DNA of 64,000 nucleotides from Thraustochytrium sp. TN22 (GCA_013306675.1 JABLUY010000101.1:9710-73709), one strand, 5' to 3'. Shown: positions 43,540-53,404, counted from the first letter of the stretch. Numbers and translations are program-made. The notes: generated by a model from the sequence alone, not told the origin.

Positions 43540-44055
43540 ATGGGCGAGGCGGCGGAGGGCGGCGCGGAGGTGGCGCGCGCGCTGCGCGAGGCGCGCAGGC
43601 AGGCGGCCTTCCTGGACGCGCGGCAGGCGGAGCTGGAGGCGAGCATCGAGGCGTACGAGGACCTCGCGCTCCAGGCGCGCGCGCTGCAGGAGCGCGCGCG
43701 CGCGAGGGAGCGCCAGCGCCAGAAGGCGGCCAAGGAGGCCGGCGCGGCCGGCGCGGCCGCCAAGGAGGACGACAGGCCCGAAGCGCTCGTGGACCTCGGC
43801 TGCGGCGTCTTCTCCAGGGCGCGCATGGACGACCCCGTGCGCCTCAGTGTCGACGTTGGCGCGGGGATCTACGTTGACCTGGAGCTCGACGAAGTCGAGG
43901 CCGTGGCCCAGCGCCGGATTGCCACGCTACGCGAGGAGCTCACGCTCTGGATGGACCGCCGCGGCGACGTTCATGGCCACGAGCGCGTCCTGCTTGAAGC
44001 CGAGCAGATTCTGCGCTACGCAGCAGGTCTCTCGTCCGCCCCGATGGAGCCATAG
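43540..44055 (+). CDS. UXT: UXT, prefoldin-alpha-like subunit
   Basis: 171 residues. Two coiled-coil helices (about 5-65 and 115-165) flank a beta hairpin, the prefoldin-alpha arrangement. The central block VDLGCGVFSRARMDDPVRLS, then VGAGIYVDLELDEVEAVAQR, corresponds to UXT's 'VDLGCNFFVDTVVPD... ALGYGFFLELTLAEA'. UXT belongs to the R2TP/prefoldin-like co-chaperone complex that helps assemble RNA polymerases and PIKK kinases. SHQ1, one gene upstream, also acts with the R2TP machinery during snoRNP assembly, but adjacency may be chance. A 19-bp tandem duplication covers the stop codon region (44045-44082). Confidence 0.85.
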   Translation: MGEAAEGGAEVARALREARRQAAFLDARQAELEASIEAYEDLALQARALQERARARERQRQKAAKEAGAAGAAAKEDDRPEALVDLGCGVFSRARMDDPVRLSVDVGAGIYVDLELDEVEAVAQRRIATLREELTLWMDRRGDVHGHERVLLEAEQILRYAAGLSSAPMEP

Positions 44056-44082
44056 GCCATGGCTGGAGCCATAGGCCATGGT
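44045..44082. repeat. 19-bp tandem duplication over UXT stop codon
   Basis: Two adjacent copies of tggagccataggccatgg(c/t). The stop TAG lies in the first copy. Confidence 0.85.
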
Positions 44083-44275
44083 GGCCCGCCTGTTCGACGC
44101 CTTGATGGAACGGCACAGGTCAGCAAGTCTCCGGATTGTCTCTGTGACTTTGCTTGGCCATCATCACGGTTCAAGAAAGAACATTTGTTTACACACGCTG
44201 TTTGGCTCGCCAGACCTTGACTTGGCTGCACCATGCTCCCCTCCGAGTCCACGTCATGGATTCCATCACGGACGC

Positions 44276-44313
44276 ACTCTCTCTCTCTCTCTCTCTCTGG
44301 CTCTCTCTCTCTC
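44276..44313. repeat. (CT)n microsatellite
   Basis: Dinucleotide CT run with a short interruption, in the convergent 3' region between UXT and CIAO2. Confidence 0.85.
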
Positions 44314-44366
44314 GCCGAAGCCACCGCCGACCCTCCCAAAACGCCGGGCAGACGGCTCACTCTCAC

Positions 44367-44846
44367 TTAGGCAGCAGGCGAGAGGCCAGCAATGCACTTG
44401 TTGACCGTCTGCAGAAGATTGGGGTTCTCGAGGGCCGCGGCGACGCGCTCCTTGTCGTTGAGCTGCTTGTTGACCTGATGCTCCTGCACGTGGGAGCCCG
44501 GCATAACGAAGATGTCGACCTTGAAGCGGCGCGGCAGCGAGCGCAGCAGCTTCACACGAAGGCTGAGTCCAATGAGCGTGGACATGGAGCAGTGCGGCAC
44601 GGTCGGTGTAAAGTAGATGACCACGCGGCCCTTCTCGTCGTCCACCGAGACGTTCTTGACCTCTGTCACATTGAGCTGCTCCAGCGTGAGCGGGTGCTCC
44701 GGGTCCTGAATGTCGCGGATCAGCTCGAAGACCTCCGCCGCGTCGAAGGGCTCCGGCGCGTCCTCATCCTCGATGTCCTCCACCGAGTACGCGCGCTCCG
44801 CGCGGCTCACCGCGTACACGGTCGGGTTCTCGTTCAGCTTGGCCAT
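44367..44846 (-). CDS. CIAO2B: CIAO2/MIP18 (FAM96), cytosolic Fe-S targeting factor
   Basis: 159 residues from the ATG at 44846. DUF59/MIP18 fold: [20 protein letters not shown], then [35 protein letters not shown] with the reactive cysteine, and [20 protein letters not shown]. The C-terminal [20 protein letters not shown] is typical of FAM96B. With CIAO1 and MMS19 it delivers [4Fe-4S] clusters to cytosolic and nuclear apoproteins such as DNA polymerases and helicases. A FAM96A assignment is less likely because the N-terminus (NENPTVY...RAYSVED) is FAM96B-like. It is divergent to the ATP-grasp gene. Confidence 0.93.
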   Translation of the reverse strand: MAKLNENPTVYAVSRAERAYSVEDIEDEDAPEPFDAAEVFELIRDIQDPEHPLTLEQLNVTEVKNVSVDDEKGRVVIYFTPTVPHCSMSTLIGLSLRVKLLRSLPRRFKVDIFVMPGSHVQEHQVNKQLNDKERVAAALENPNLLQTVNKCIAGLSPAA

Positions 44847-45435
44847 CCTGCCTGCTGCCTGCCTGGCCTGCCTGCCTGGCCTGCCGGGCTCCGCGCGCGC
44901 GCTGGGCCGTGTCGCGCCGCGCCGCGCCGCGTCGCGTCGCGCCGTGCCGTGCCGCCTGCCGCCCGCCGCCCGCGCCGCCGCCAGCGCGCCGAAGTAGGTC
45001 TGCTGCTCGCGGTCGCCGTCTCGGTGGCCACCGCGGCGCGGCCGGCCATTCTGCACTTGCGCGGGGCCGCGGCGCAGTGGCCGCAAGCGCGCGCGCCCGG
45101 CGCGCAAGCGCGGAGTCTCCCGCGCAAGTGCAGAATGGCCGGCGGCGGCGCCGCGGGGCCCGGCGCCGACCCGGAGACGCGCCGCCGACCCGGCCCGGGC
45201 CCGCGGCGGGGCGAGGCGCGAGGCGCGAGGCGCGAGGCGCGGCGGGCCGGGCGGGCCGGGCGGGCCGGCGCGCGCGGCCGGGCGGCGCGCGCAGGCAGCC
45301 GGGCGGCGCGCCGGCGCGTTTGAACCGGAGGCCTCGGCCCCGTCCTCGTCCTCGTCACGCGGTGATGCTCATGACGAGGGCCACGGTCACGGCGAGGGAG
45401 CGGCAGAACCTGAACGGCGGCGCGGCGGCGCGGGC

Positions 45436-45472
<37 letters not shown>

Positions 45473-45503
45473 GCAGGGCGGCGGCGCGCGGCGCGGAGGA
45501 AAG
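44847..45503. promoter_or_regulatory. Divergent promoter region, CIAO2 / ATP-grasp
   Basis: 657 bp between start codons, containing the long inverted repeat at 45041-45143 and a (GGC)n run just before the ATP-grasp start. Confidence 0.5.
45041..45143. repeat. Perfect 25-bp inverted repeat with 53-nt loop
   Basis: Arms 45041-45065 and 45119-45143 are exact reverse complements, sharing the core ccattctgcacttgcgcggg. Pairing continues outward with a 3-nt slip through ccgcggcgc. It lies midway between two divergent promoters. It could be a cruciform, a dimeric regulator site or a transcribed hairpin. Confidence 0.9.
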
Positions 45504-46838
45504 ATGGTGGGCGCGCTGATGCTGCTGGTGCTGCTGGGCGCGGCGGCCGCGGCGGCGTACGGGTGGACGCAGGCCTCGGAGCAGGGCAAGGCCGCCGTGC
45601 GCAAGGCGCTCGGCAAGACCGCGGCGTTCTATCGCGCGACGGGGGGCTTTATGCGCGGCGGAAGGTACACGGACTGCAAGGAGTTCGCCGACTCGCCGCG
45701 CGCGCGCACGCACGTGTACGGGCTGTGCCTGCACCTGAAGCTCTGGAACGAACCGCACTATCGCAACGGCACGTTTCAGGAGGACATGGTCAAGAACCTG
45801 CGCAACGTGGCAGTGCCCGGCACGGGCGTGCCGCTGAGCCTCTTTGCGCACAGCCGCATCACGGCATCCTTTTTGCTGCTTGTGCTGTACCCGCTGGGCT
45901 GCCTGGCGGCGGCCGTGCACGCGGAGCGCGGCGACCTCGAGCGCATCTGCGCTGCCTATGAGGAGCAGCTGCTGACGCCGACGGACTGGTTCTCCTTCTG
46001 GCGGCTCAACTGTGCGCTGGCATCCTGGCATGCGCTCGTCACCAACGAGGACGCCTACCGGCTCGAGGACAAGCTCACGTTCCTTCAGGTCGCCGAGGAG
46101 AAGCAGGTCGCGGTCTCCCCCATCCTCGACATCCCGTCCATCATTTGCAAGCACCGCAACGAAGAGGGCGGCCTCGGCTACAAGTTCTTCTCCAACGCGG
46201 TCGTGGGCGGCGACTGGATCATTCAGGAGGTCCTCCGCAACGAGGGCCCCATCACGGCGCTGCTGCCGGAGGATGCGCCGCTGTCCACCTTCCGGGTCAT
46301 CACCGCCTCGCTGCACGGCTCGCACAAGGTCGTCCCGCTCTCCTGCGTTTGGCGCGCAGGTATGGCTGGCGCGCAAACGGACCACGCCGCCGTGCTCTTC
46401 GACGTCGACGTCGACAAGGGCGCATTTCGCCGCGGCACCACGAGCTCGCACTGGTACGCGCTCGGGCTCTCCAAGGTGTGGACCACGCCCTGGACCTCGA
46501 CCCACGACATTGTGGAGCACCCGGACAACGGCGTCAAGGTCGAGGGCGAGAAGATCGACGCAGCTGCCATCACCGCCTTCGCCAAGCGTGCGCACGAGGA
46601 CATGATGCCGTCCGTCCCCATTGTTGGCTGGGATGTGGCGCTCACCAACAAGGGCATGCTCATGCTCGAGTGCAATCTCTCGTGCAACTTCTTTCGTGGC
46701 TCCTTTGACCTGGCGCAGTATACTTCCTTCGTTGACGAGTACTTTCGAGCCCTCGACGACCAGGAGCGGGCCGAGGCTGCTGCCGACGCGCATGCTGAAG
46801 CAGAGGCCGAGGCCGGGGCGGCCGAGGCGGAATCTTGA
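45504..46838 (+). CDS. ATP-grasp protein of the sugar-transfer-associated type
   Basis: 444 residues. An N-terminal hydrophobic helix (about 2-20) is a signal anchor. From about 210 the ATP-grasp fold is visible: a cluster around KFFSNAVVGGDWIIQEVL, then STFRVITASLHGSHKVVP, a Gly/His segment, HPDNGVKVEGEKI, and the metal-binding end IVGWDVALTNKGMLMLECNL. This order (TxRVIT, HPDxG, GWDVA...LE-N) fits the ATPgrasp_ST family, known mainly from bacterial polysaccharide loci. The substrate is unknown; ligation of an amino or carboxyl group on a sugar or lipid is possible. The C-terminal 30 residues are Ala/Glu-rich low complexity. Confidence 0.72.
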   Translation: MVGALMLLVLLGAAAAAAYGWTQASEQGKAAVRKALGKTAAFYRATGGFMRGGRYTDCKEFADSPRARTHVYGLCLHLKLWNEPHYRNGTFQEDMVKNLRNVAVPGTGVPLSLFAHSRITASFLLLVLYPLGCLAAAVHAERGDLERICAAYEEQLLTPTDWFSFWRLNCALASWHALVTNEDAYRLEDKLTFLQVAEEKQVAVSPILDIPSIICKHRNEEGGLGYKFFSNAVVGGDWIIQEVLRNEGPITALLPEDAPLSTFRVITASLHGSHKVVPLSCVWRAGMAGAQTDHAAVLFDVDVDKGAFRRGTTSSHWYALGLSKVWTTPWTSTHDIVEHPDNGVKVEGEKIDAAAITAFAKRAHEDMMPSVPIVGWDVALTNKGMLMLECNLSCNFFRGSFDLAQYTSFVDEYFRALDDQERAEAAADAHAEAEAEAGAAEAES

Positions 46839-46858
46839 AGAGACGAGGCGAGGACGCG

Positions 46859-46927
46859 AAAGCGAGAGCGAGAGAGAGAGCGAGCGAGCGAGAGAGAGAG
46901 AGGGAGAGAGAGAGAGAGAGAGAGATG
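46859..46927. repeat. (GA)n microsatellite
   Basis: GA/GAGC-rich tract just after the ATP-grasp stop codon, likely 3'UTR. Confidence 0.85.
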
Positions 46928-46969
46928 CAGGCCTGGCCTGCCCACCATGAAAATTCGCAAACGTTGACT

Positions 46970-47085
46970 TTTCTTTTCAGCGAGCTTGACTTTGATGAAC
47001 GTCCTCGACTTTTATGAACTTCCTTGACTTTCTTGTCCAAGACTTTGATCAACTTTCTCTTCAGTGAGCTTGACTTTGATGAAGC
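46970..47085. repeat. AT-richer direct repeats between convergent genes
   Basis: The block agcttgactttgatgaa occurs at about 46982 and 47067, each preceded by tttcttttcag/tttctcttcag. Intervening variants (gacttttatgaac, gactttgatcaac) suggest a decayed tandem array. Confidence 0.65.
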
Positions 47086-47128
47086 TCCGAAGGATGGAGC
47101 ACCTGACTTGCACCAAACCGTGGCAGTC

Positions 47129-48232
47129 TTACACCTCGGCCAGGGTGGCAGTGCGCGCGTCCCCCGCGGCAGCGGAACCCTGACTTCCCGACATGTACTG
47201 GCCACTCAGTCGAACCGACTCGGTCTGCCGCGCCGTAAATCCAGACGGCGTGAGTAGGCGCCAGGACTTGTAGATGGAGAGTGCTACCAGGGTGGAGTAC
47301 ACCAGCGCTACCCACGTGAAGAACGCAAAGGCCGCCGCAGCACCCGCCTTTCCCTCGCCAATCTTGGCAGGGAAAAGCCCCTCCCCGAAGGAATCAACGA
47401 AGTTGCGGAAGGAGCGAAGCATCTGCGCGTTGGTCGCAGCAGCGGCGAAGGCTGTCAGCGAGAGCACCATGAGGATCGGATCCGCGATGCCCCCTACGAG
47501 AGCAAAGGAGTACGAGAGACGGTCTGAGTTGCGCGTCCCCAGCGTCAAGAACCCTACGCCCGCCGAGGCCCCGGCGTACAGGGTGACCATGAGCATCAGT
47601 ACAACCGTCCAGATGATACCAGACAACATGCCATCGAGAGGCGCGCTCTCCGTGGCGGACTTAAAATCGCTCATGGCGCTCGCAGCGCACGCCCAGGAGA
47701 TGAGCGAGAGTACGCCCTGAACCACGCGGGCCACGATGAGACAGTTCACGCTCGTCTGCACCTCCTCAGTCGTGTCCGCATCCGCGTTGATGCCCACAGA
47801 CGGTGCCCAGGAAGGAAGCATCTTCACCTCCAGCACTGGCGGCATAGATGCCCTTGACCGTCGCCGCTTGTCGTTGAAGGTGCCCTGCCCGCGCGACGAG
47901 GATGGGGACGTGCCCGCAAAGAAGTCAACGTGCGACCGATTCGCCTGGCTGCCCATGGACTCCCGCGCGCCCGTGGCGACCGGCGATGGCCTCCGGCTGG
48001 CCTCCTCCTGCAGCGTCGCATCATCCCCAACTTCCACAGGGATGGCCTCCTGCACCTCGCTCTGGCCCCGTTGCGCCTCCTGATCTTCCTGCTGCGCCGC
48101 ATTGGGCGCCGTGCTCTCCGTCTGCAAATCCACGGCGGCGGCCTGCGCCTCCGTCTGCGCGTCCTTCTGCGCGTCCGACTGCGCGTCCGCCTCGCCCGCG
48201 CTGCCGGCCGTGTCGGCTTCCTTGGCGCTCAT
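47129..48232 (-). CDS. Four-transmembrane CASP/MARVEL-like protein 1
   Basis: 367 residues from the ATG at 48232. Residues 1-140 are disordered, acidic and Gln/Ala-rich. Four hydrophobic helices lie at about 160-182, 200-224, 240-265 and 295-325, with NCLIVARVVQGVLSLISW, FLTLGTRNSDRLS and FALVGGIADPILMVLSL as recognisable stretches. The last helix ends in YKSWRLL, followed by a short Ser/Gly tail. The arrangement resembles CASP-like or MARVEL four-helix proteins, which organise membrane domains. A related protein is at 57272-58027, placed symmetrically about the rhodopsin pair. The function is inferred from topology only. Confidence 0.7.
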   Translation of the reverse strand: MSAKEADTAGSAGEADAQSDAQKDAQTEAQAAAVDLQTESTAPNAAQQEDQEAQRGQSEVQEAIPVEVGDDATLQEEASRRPSPVATGARESMGSQANRSHVDFFAGTSPSSSRGQGTFNDKRRRSRASMPPVLEVKMLPSWAPSVGINADADTTEEVQTSVNCLIVARVVQGVLSLISWACAASAMSDFKSATESAPLDGMLSGIIWTVVLMLMVTLYAGASAGVGFLTLGTRNSDRLSYSFALVGGIADPILMVLSLTAFAAAATNAQMLRSFRNFVDSFGEGLFPAKIGEGKAGAAAAFAFFTWVALVYSTLVALSIYKSWRLLTPSGFTARQTESVRLSGQYMSGSQGSAAAGDARTATLAEV

Positions 48233-48834
48233 GTTGCCGCTGGCGGCGCCGTCCCGGCCCTGCCCGTCCCGCCTGCGCGCCCGCTCGCTCGCCCGGGGCT
48301 CGGGCGCCCCGCCGCTGCGCCCGCTGCAGCCGCCGCCGCTGTCCCTCCTCGCGCGCGCGCCCGCTCGCCCGCTCGCTCGCTCGCTCGCGCAGCCGCCGCG
48401 GTGGTTGGGGTTCTGGCGGGCGTGGGCGGCGCTCGTCAGCGCCCTCACTCGCCTCGCAAACTCGCGTTGCTGAGGATCATGTGAGACACTCTGATCTCAT
48501 CTGACTGACGCGTCATCTGAGGCAGCTCCGATGTGCGCGCAAGGCGCGGTGCGGCACGCAAAGGCACGACGCAGCACGACCGCTGCCCGCAGCACGACCG
48601 CAGCACGACCGCAGCGCAGCGCAGCGCAGAGCGCCAAAAGTGACGAGAACTCGTGCTGGACTGCTCACTGTCAGGCAGGCAAGGGGCGGCAAGGGACGCA
48701 ATGGACTGCAGCACGGATGACGGGGCTCGCGCACGTGCCGTGGATTAACGTTAACGTTAGGCCTAAGCCTTACAGAGCTAGGCTAGACTGGCTGAGGCGA
48801 GGCGAGTGGTAGGATTCACATCAGAGGACTGCTC
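48233..48834. other. Intergenic region
   Basis: 602 bp between two minus-strand genes. GCTC repeats near 48360-48390 and a short direct repeat (cgcagcacgaccg) at about 48565-48625. No gene is recognised. Confidence 0.45.
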
Positions 48835-49680
48835 TTACCTACCCAACTTAGTCGGAAGGAGGTCTGCTCGGCCTTGACCTCGCTCAAGCTTGGCTTGCAG
48901 CAAGAGAAGGGCCGAGAGCAAGAGGCCCGTGGCATGGTGCGGGCGGAGAGATATGAAGTGAAGGCGGAGGAACGGCCGGGGCGAGCGCGCGCCAAGTCGC
49001 CAGCGCCGTGCCGCCAAAGCCTGCAGCGAGGAGCACGGAGAGCACTGGGGTAAAAAGACTTGCGGCGTGGGGCGGCGAAAGAGCGCGGAGAAGCGCGAGC
49101 GCGACTGAACGTGGTGCTCCTGCACTTTAATAGGCGGCATGTGGTCCGCGTAGAAGCCAGCGCGACCTGGGCGGCGCGTGCCACACGTGTGGCAGCCGTA
49201 CCGGCGGCCGAGGCGGGCCACAGCACGGCGCTCGGCGGGTTTGGCGTAGCGCGGACCGGCAGGCAGGCTCTCCCGCGCGAAGGCCCCGGGCCGAAGCACG
49301 TCGCTGGGGAGGACGCCCGCAAAGCTGCCGCCCAGCGCCTTGAAGGCGACGAGTGTCGCGCCCGTCCATGCCGCGCGGTCCCGGCGCGATGGCGCGCTCC
49401 CGCTTGTCTTCTCCTTGGAGTCCTGCACCAGCACTGAGGCGTCCAGAAGCGTGTGCGAAGCCTCTGCGGCAGCAGCCACGAGCGCCACCCCGGCACCCGA
49501 GCTGACCACCGGGATCGCGCAGCTGAGGCCGACGGCCGCGGCGGCCAGCTGGCCGGCCGCGAGCGCCGCCACGAAGGCCGCGCCGCCCGCCGCGCTCAGC
49601 GCCACGGCCGCGGGCACGCCGACCCGCGCGGCAGCGCCGCCGCCGCCGCCGCCGCCGCGAGGCTCGGCGGCGGCCTGCAT
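48835..49680 (-). CDS. Membrane-associated protein with HNH-like zinc module
   Basis: 281 residues from the ATG at 49680. A poly-Gly start leads into about three hydrophobic segments (residues 20-75, AAVALSAAGGAAFVAALAAG and following). Then comes RYGCHTCGTRRPGRAGFYAD followed by HMPP, and about 35 residues later FLPQCSPCSSLQA. The two C-x2-C pairs around D-H-x-P-P look like a zinc-bound treble clef of the HNH type, with ADH as the catalytic-like Asp-His. A second hydrophobic stretch (GLLLSALLLLQAK) is near the C-terminus. I recall similar uncharacterised eukaryotic proteins with CHTCG...DHxPP...PQC but no name. A membrane-tethered nuclease or zinc-structural protein are both possible. Confidence 0.65.
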   Translation of the reverse strand: MQAAAEPRGGGGGGGAAARVGVPAAVALSAAGGAAFVAALAAGQLAAAAVGLSCAIPVVSSGAGVALVAAAAEASHTLLDASVLVQDSKEKTSGSAPSRRDRAAWTGATLVAFKALGGSFAGVLPSDVLRPGAFARESLPAGPRYAKPAERRAVARLGRRYGCHTCGTRRPGRAGFYADHMPPIKVQEHHVQSRSRFSALFRRPTPQVFLPQCSPCSSLQALAARRWRLGARSPRPFLRLHFISLRPHHATGLLLSALLLLQAKLERGQGRADLLPTKLGR

Positions 49681-50210
49681 CGCTCCGCAAGCGCCGCGAG
49701 CGCGCAGCGAGCAGGACTGGGGCTGTGCGCGCCGAGCCTCGGGGCGGCCGCCACGTACTTACAGTTTAGACTTGGACCCAGGTGCCGGCGTAACGGGAGG
49801 ATGTCTTCGCTTGATCGCTAGTAGCACTGGCGCTGGCAGAAGGCAGAAGGCAGAATGCACACTGCACGTGCTCGCAACTTGAAGAGAGGTTCCTCGAAGT
49901 CACTGCAGCCGGCCAATCCAATCTGCCTGCCAGTGGCTGAGACGCCATGTCTTCGAACAGCCAAGCAGAAGGCGCAGGAAGCACGAGAGGGCACGCGTCG
50001 GTGCCGTCTGATGAGAGGGCTAACTTACTCTAACACCTAAAATGTCACGAGCGAGCTCGCCGTGGGCGCCGAGGACGCTGTCAAAGATCGGCCCACCAGG
50101 GTCAGGGCTTGATGGATGGATGCTCGAGCAAAGGATCGATTTTCTTTTCTTAGAAAAAGACGGCTTCTCTCTTCTTGGGAGGGCGGAGAGCGGAGCCCGG
50201 GTGGCGTTCA
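49681..50210. other. Intergenic region
   Basis: 530 bp between the zinc protein and rhodopsin A, both minus strand. No gene or repeat of note. Confidence 0.45.
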
Positions 50211-52350
50211 TCACATGTAGTCGACGCGGCTGTTGCGCGGGTCGCCGCGGCGCGGGCCGCTGCGCGGCGCTTCGTCGAAGGAACGGCGGCCAGTGCCGCG
50301 GGAGACGCCCGAATCGCCACGCTGGTAGGGCGGGCGTCCGCCCTCAAAGGAGATGCCACGACCGGAGTGCTGACGCTGCAAGCCGCGGTGATCGCGCTCA
50401 GCGAAGTCCTGCGAAGCGAAGCTCTGGCTGCGAGGGTAGGTCGAGGTCCGGGCGTTGGGCTCGTCAGGGCGGCCGCCGGGGTAAGGGCCGTACGGATCGT
50501 CGCGCACCTGGCCGGGGACGTGATGGGCGCCCGGGGCGGCGTGGGCAGAACGCGGGCTACGGGGCGTGTGGCTCTCGCGCGCGTACGGGTCTTGCGGTTG
50601 CATCGGGTAGCCGCCGCCTTCCGGGCGATGCGCGTAGGGCTCCTCGAAGCCGTGCTCGTCCGGGTAGCCACCGGCGTATCCGCGCTGAGCGCCGGAGAGA
50701 GCCTGATCCATGTCCCAGTGGTGAAAGTCTTCGCCGCGGTCCTCGGTCATGACGGAGCGATCGTCGTAGTTGCTGTCCCCAGCAGAGCGGGCGGTGGGGG
50801 AGCGATGGACACCCTGGACGTTGTCGTAGAGCTTGCGCTCAATGTCAGCGGTCACGTCAATGTCGCGCCAGTGGGAGGCAGCCTCCTTCCAGTGCACGAT
50901 GAGGTCATGCATGTGGGTCTCATCGAGCACATGGCGAATGATGCCGTCGCAGATGGTGCGCTGGCGCTCCTCGGTCTCGAGCAGTTCGATCATGTTGTCC
51001 TCATCGAAGGTGTAGCCGAGAACTGGAAGGTAGTACGGCTTGCGGTGGTAGTGGTTGCGGAAGCGCTGCACCTCGACGCGCTTCTCCGGCGAGAGCTTAA
51101 TGTTGACGAAGACGACGTGGTAGGTGCCGAGGTGGTCGCGCTTGAGCAGGTGCACCGCCATGTTGAGGTTGAAGGCGAACTCCGTGATGACACCGGTCTG
51201 GGAGAGCATGAGCGAGAACAGGCGCTGCATCTCGATACGCGGCTCGACAATGAGAACAGTCGGGCTCTTGCGGCCAATGGGGCGGCGCACGCGCTTCTTG
51301 CGCAGCGTCTCGTCTGTGACCTCACCCAGCTTGAACTGCTTCGCGGTGAAGTTCTGCGCGTACGGGGTGACGGCATTGTTGCCTACGGCACGAGCGTGGT
51401 ACGGGCCGAGCACCTCATAGTGGACGTACCAGATGAGGAAGACGAGGCCGTTCTTGGCAAAGAGGTCGGCAACAGCGTGAGAGATACGGTCCACCTGCGA
51501 GGTGAGGATGTTCAACATGGGCGGGCCCACCACGTAGAGGATAGGGTACACGCTCCACGTAATGGCCATCATACCAAGCGTCAGGCACACCCACTGCCAG
51601 GCACGCTCGTGCCGAGCAAAGTACTTGCGGCGGTGGTACGCGAGCAATCCAACGTCGTAGAAGACAGCGCCCATGGCAATGAAGGATACAACAATGAAGA
51701 CGGCCTTGAGACCAATGGCGCGCTGGAAACCACCAACCAAGCCTGTCGCAATCATGACGATGCACTTCATCATCACAAAGCTGACCTGGCCAGCGTCCAC
51801 CAGCTCAGGAGTCAGGCAGTTGAGCATCAGATTCATGTCGGCAAAAATCATCGGGCAGGTCACTGTTGGTACGTTGGGTAGCGTGCGTCAGTCACAACTG
51901 TCTTGCTTCCTTCTCAAAAGAGCACGTTTCTGTAGAGACTCGCCGAGGCGTGAAGATGAGGAGAATGTTTGCGCAAGAGTGAAACGTACTCAGCCAGTAG
52001 CTGTATCTGCCCAGGGCAAACTCAAAGGGCTCCTCGTTGCTGCCCTCGATGTTGACGTAGAAGTGGTCCGCATTGCCAAAGGTGTTCACGCTGTAAAAGC
52101 AGACCACAACCGCCTGCACGAAAATGGGCTGCGGGTTGCCACGGTTCTGATACAGCTGCGATGTGAAGAAGATGAGCAAAATGATGGAGCACGCAAAGAC
52201 GCAGAGGCTAGCGCCGAAAACACCAGACAGGTTTGTCTCCGTGCCGCTTGTCTCCTGGAGGGATCGGAACGTGGGCCACGTAAAGCGCCAGTTCGACTCG
52301 TCCTGCATGGCGTCAATGCCCATCTGGGCGCCGGCCATTAGGGTATCCAT
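50211..52350 (-). CDS. Channelrhodopsin-type microbial rhodopsin A fused to a receiver-like domain
   Basis: Exons 51990-52350 and 50211-51862 (intron 127 nt, GTACGT...CAG, phase 1) encode 670 residues. Seven helices fill residues ~45-275. Helix 3 reads RYSYWL-MTCPMIFAD across the splice (Arg115, Trp119, Cys123, Pro124, Asp129). Helix 6 has ITWSVYPILYVVGPP. Helix 7 reads HAVADLFAKNGL, with Asp253 and retinal-binding Lys257. Alignment with Chlamydomonas ChR2 is nearly gap-free. The ChR2 helix-2 glutamates and helix-3 Glu123 (here Tyr118) are neutral, which favours an anion channel. Cys154 replaces the Asp156 of ChR2. Residues ~330-440 form a receiver-like domain (TVLIVEPRIEMQRLF, HVVFVNIKLS, YYLPVLGYTF) without acidic pocket or phospho-Asp. 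A conserved helix (HVLDETHMHDLIVHWKEA) and an Arg/Pro-rich tail follow. Expected in plasma or flagellar membrane as a light sensor. Confidence 0.9.
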
Positions 52351-53311
52351 GGCGACCTCGGCGTGAACAGAACCCTTTCCGCGGCTTGTCACTTCTAAGC
52401 TTGCTGTCGCTGCGGCTGCTACTGATGGTCCGTCTTCTGCTTCGCTGCGCTGCCGCCAATGCCGGCCTGAGGCAGGCTCGCCTGCCTGCCTGAACTGCCC
52501 AGGCGCGGCACGCGGCCGAAAGAAGGTTTGCCGCCGGCTCGCACCAACGCGAGCTTGGCGACCACCCTCCACCAGCGAGCGAGTAGAATGAAGCACAGAT
52601 CCGGCGCGCTGGCAGCGTGCTTGCTACTCAACGGGTCGATCATGCAGATCGTTGGCCTGCCTTGGCGGCGACACAAACAGTGCGTCGCTGCCGCGCCGCT
52701 CTGAAATCCGTTCCGCGCCGCTCTCCAGTGCGAAACGCAGCGTCCACTCTGCAGGTGAAGTGCAGCCGTACAGTCTGCCCGCGTTCTCCAAGCCTTTGCG
52801 GTGCACAGTGTGACCGCTGTGCCGTACACGATACCGGCGCCTAGCCGTTTTTCGCGCGCGACCCGCCCGCCCGCTTGCCACTGTGGCAGCTCCGCGAGCG
52901 CGGACCCAAGCTTGGCGCAACGGCCTCTTGACACGTTCTAGCGTATGCACAGTGAACATCCAGAGGTAGCCGTTTCATGCAGATGGCAGGGGCCGCTCCG
53001 CACATCCCTGACGCGCGCATCAAGGCGAGCGCGTCATGCCGACCTCTCGATGTCCATGTCGCCGCGTCGCCTGGAGTCAGCTCCTTGGCAAAAGGTGTAC
53101 AGAACCGTTGAGGCAGGTGCTCATTTGACCCGACACAGTACCTCGCAACGCGACACAGTTGAGGGATCAACAATGCATTCCCGGGAGACAGCGTAACTTT
53201 CAAGCTCGCCAGCTAACGAACGAGACATGGCCAATTTGCTTGACATGGCATGACTCTGCGGCAACGCCGCTTACCCGAAAAACAAGGCGCGCTGATCGAT
53301 CGCCAGGTGCG

Positions 53312-53384
53312 GTAGCTAGCGGACACTAGTAGCTAGCTAGCTAGCTAGCTAGCTAGCTACTAGTAGCTAGCTAGCTAGCTAGAG
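53312..53384. repeat. (CTAG)n palindromic tract
   Basis: Runs of agctagctag bounded on both sides by actagtagctag/ctagctactagt, so the block at about 53326-53364 is a perfect palindrome. Confidence 0.9.
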
Positions 53385-53404
53385 CAAGCCTTCTGACTCG
53401 GGCT

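Noticed and set aside
48835-49680. RING or LIM zinc finger
   Set aside because: Only two C-x2-C pairs with an Asp-His between them; spacing fits an HNH-like clef better than RING or LIM.
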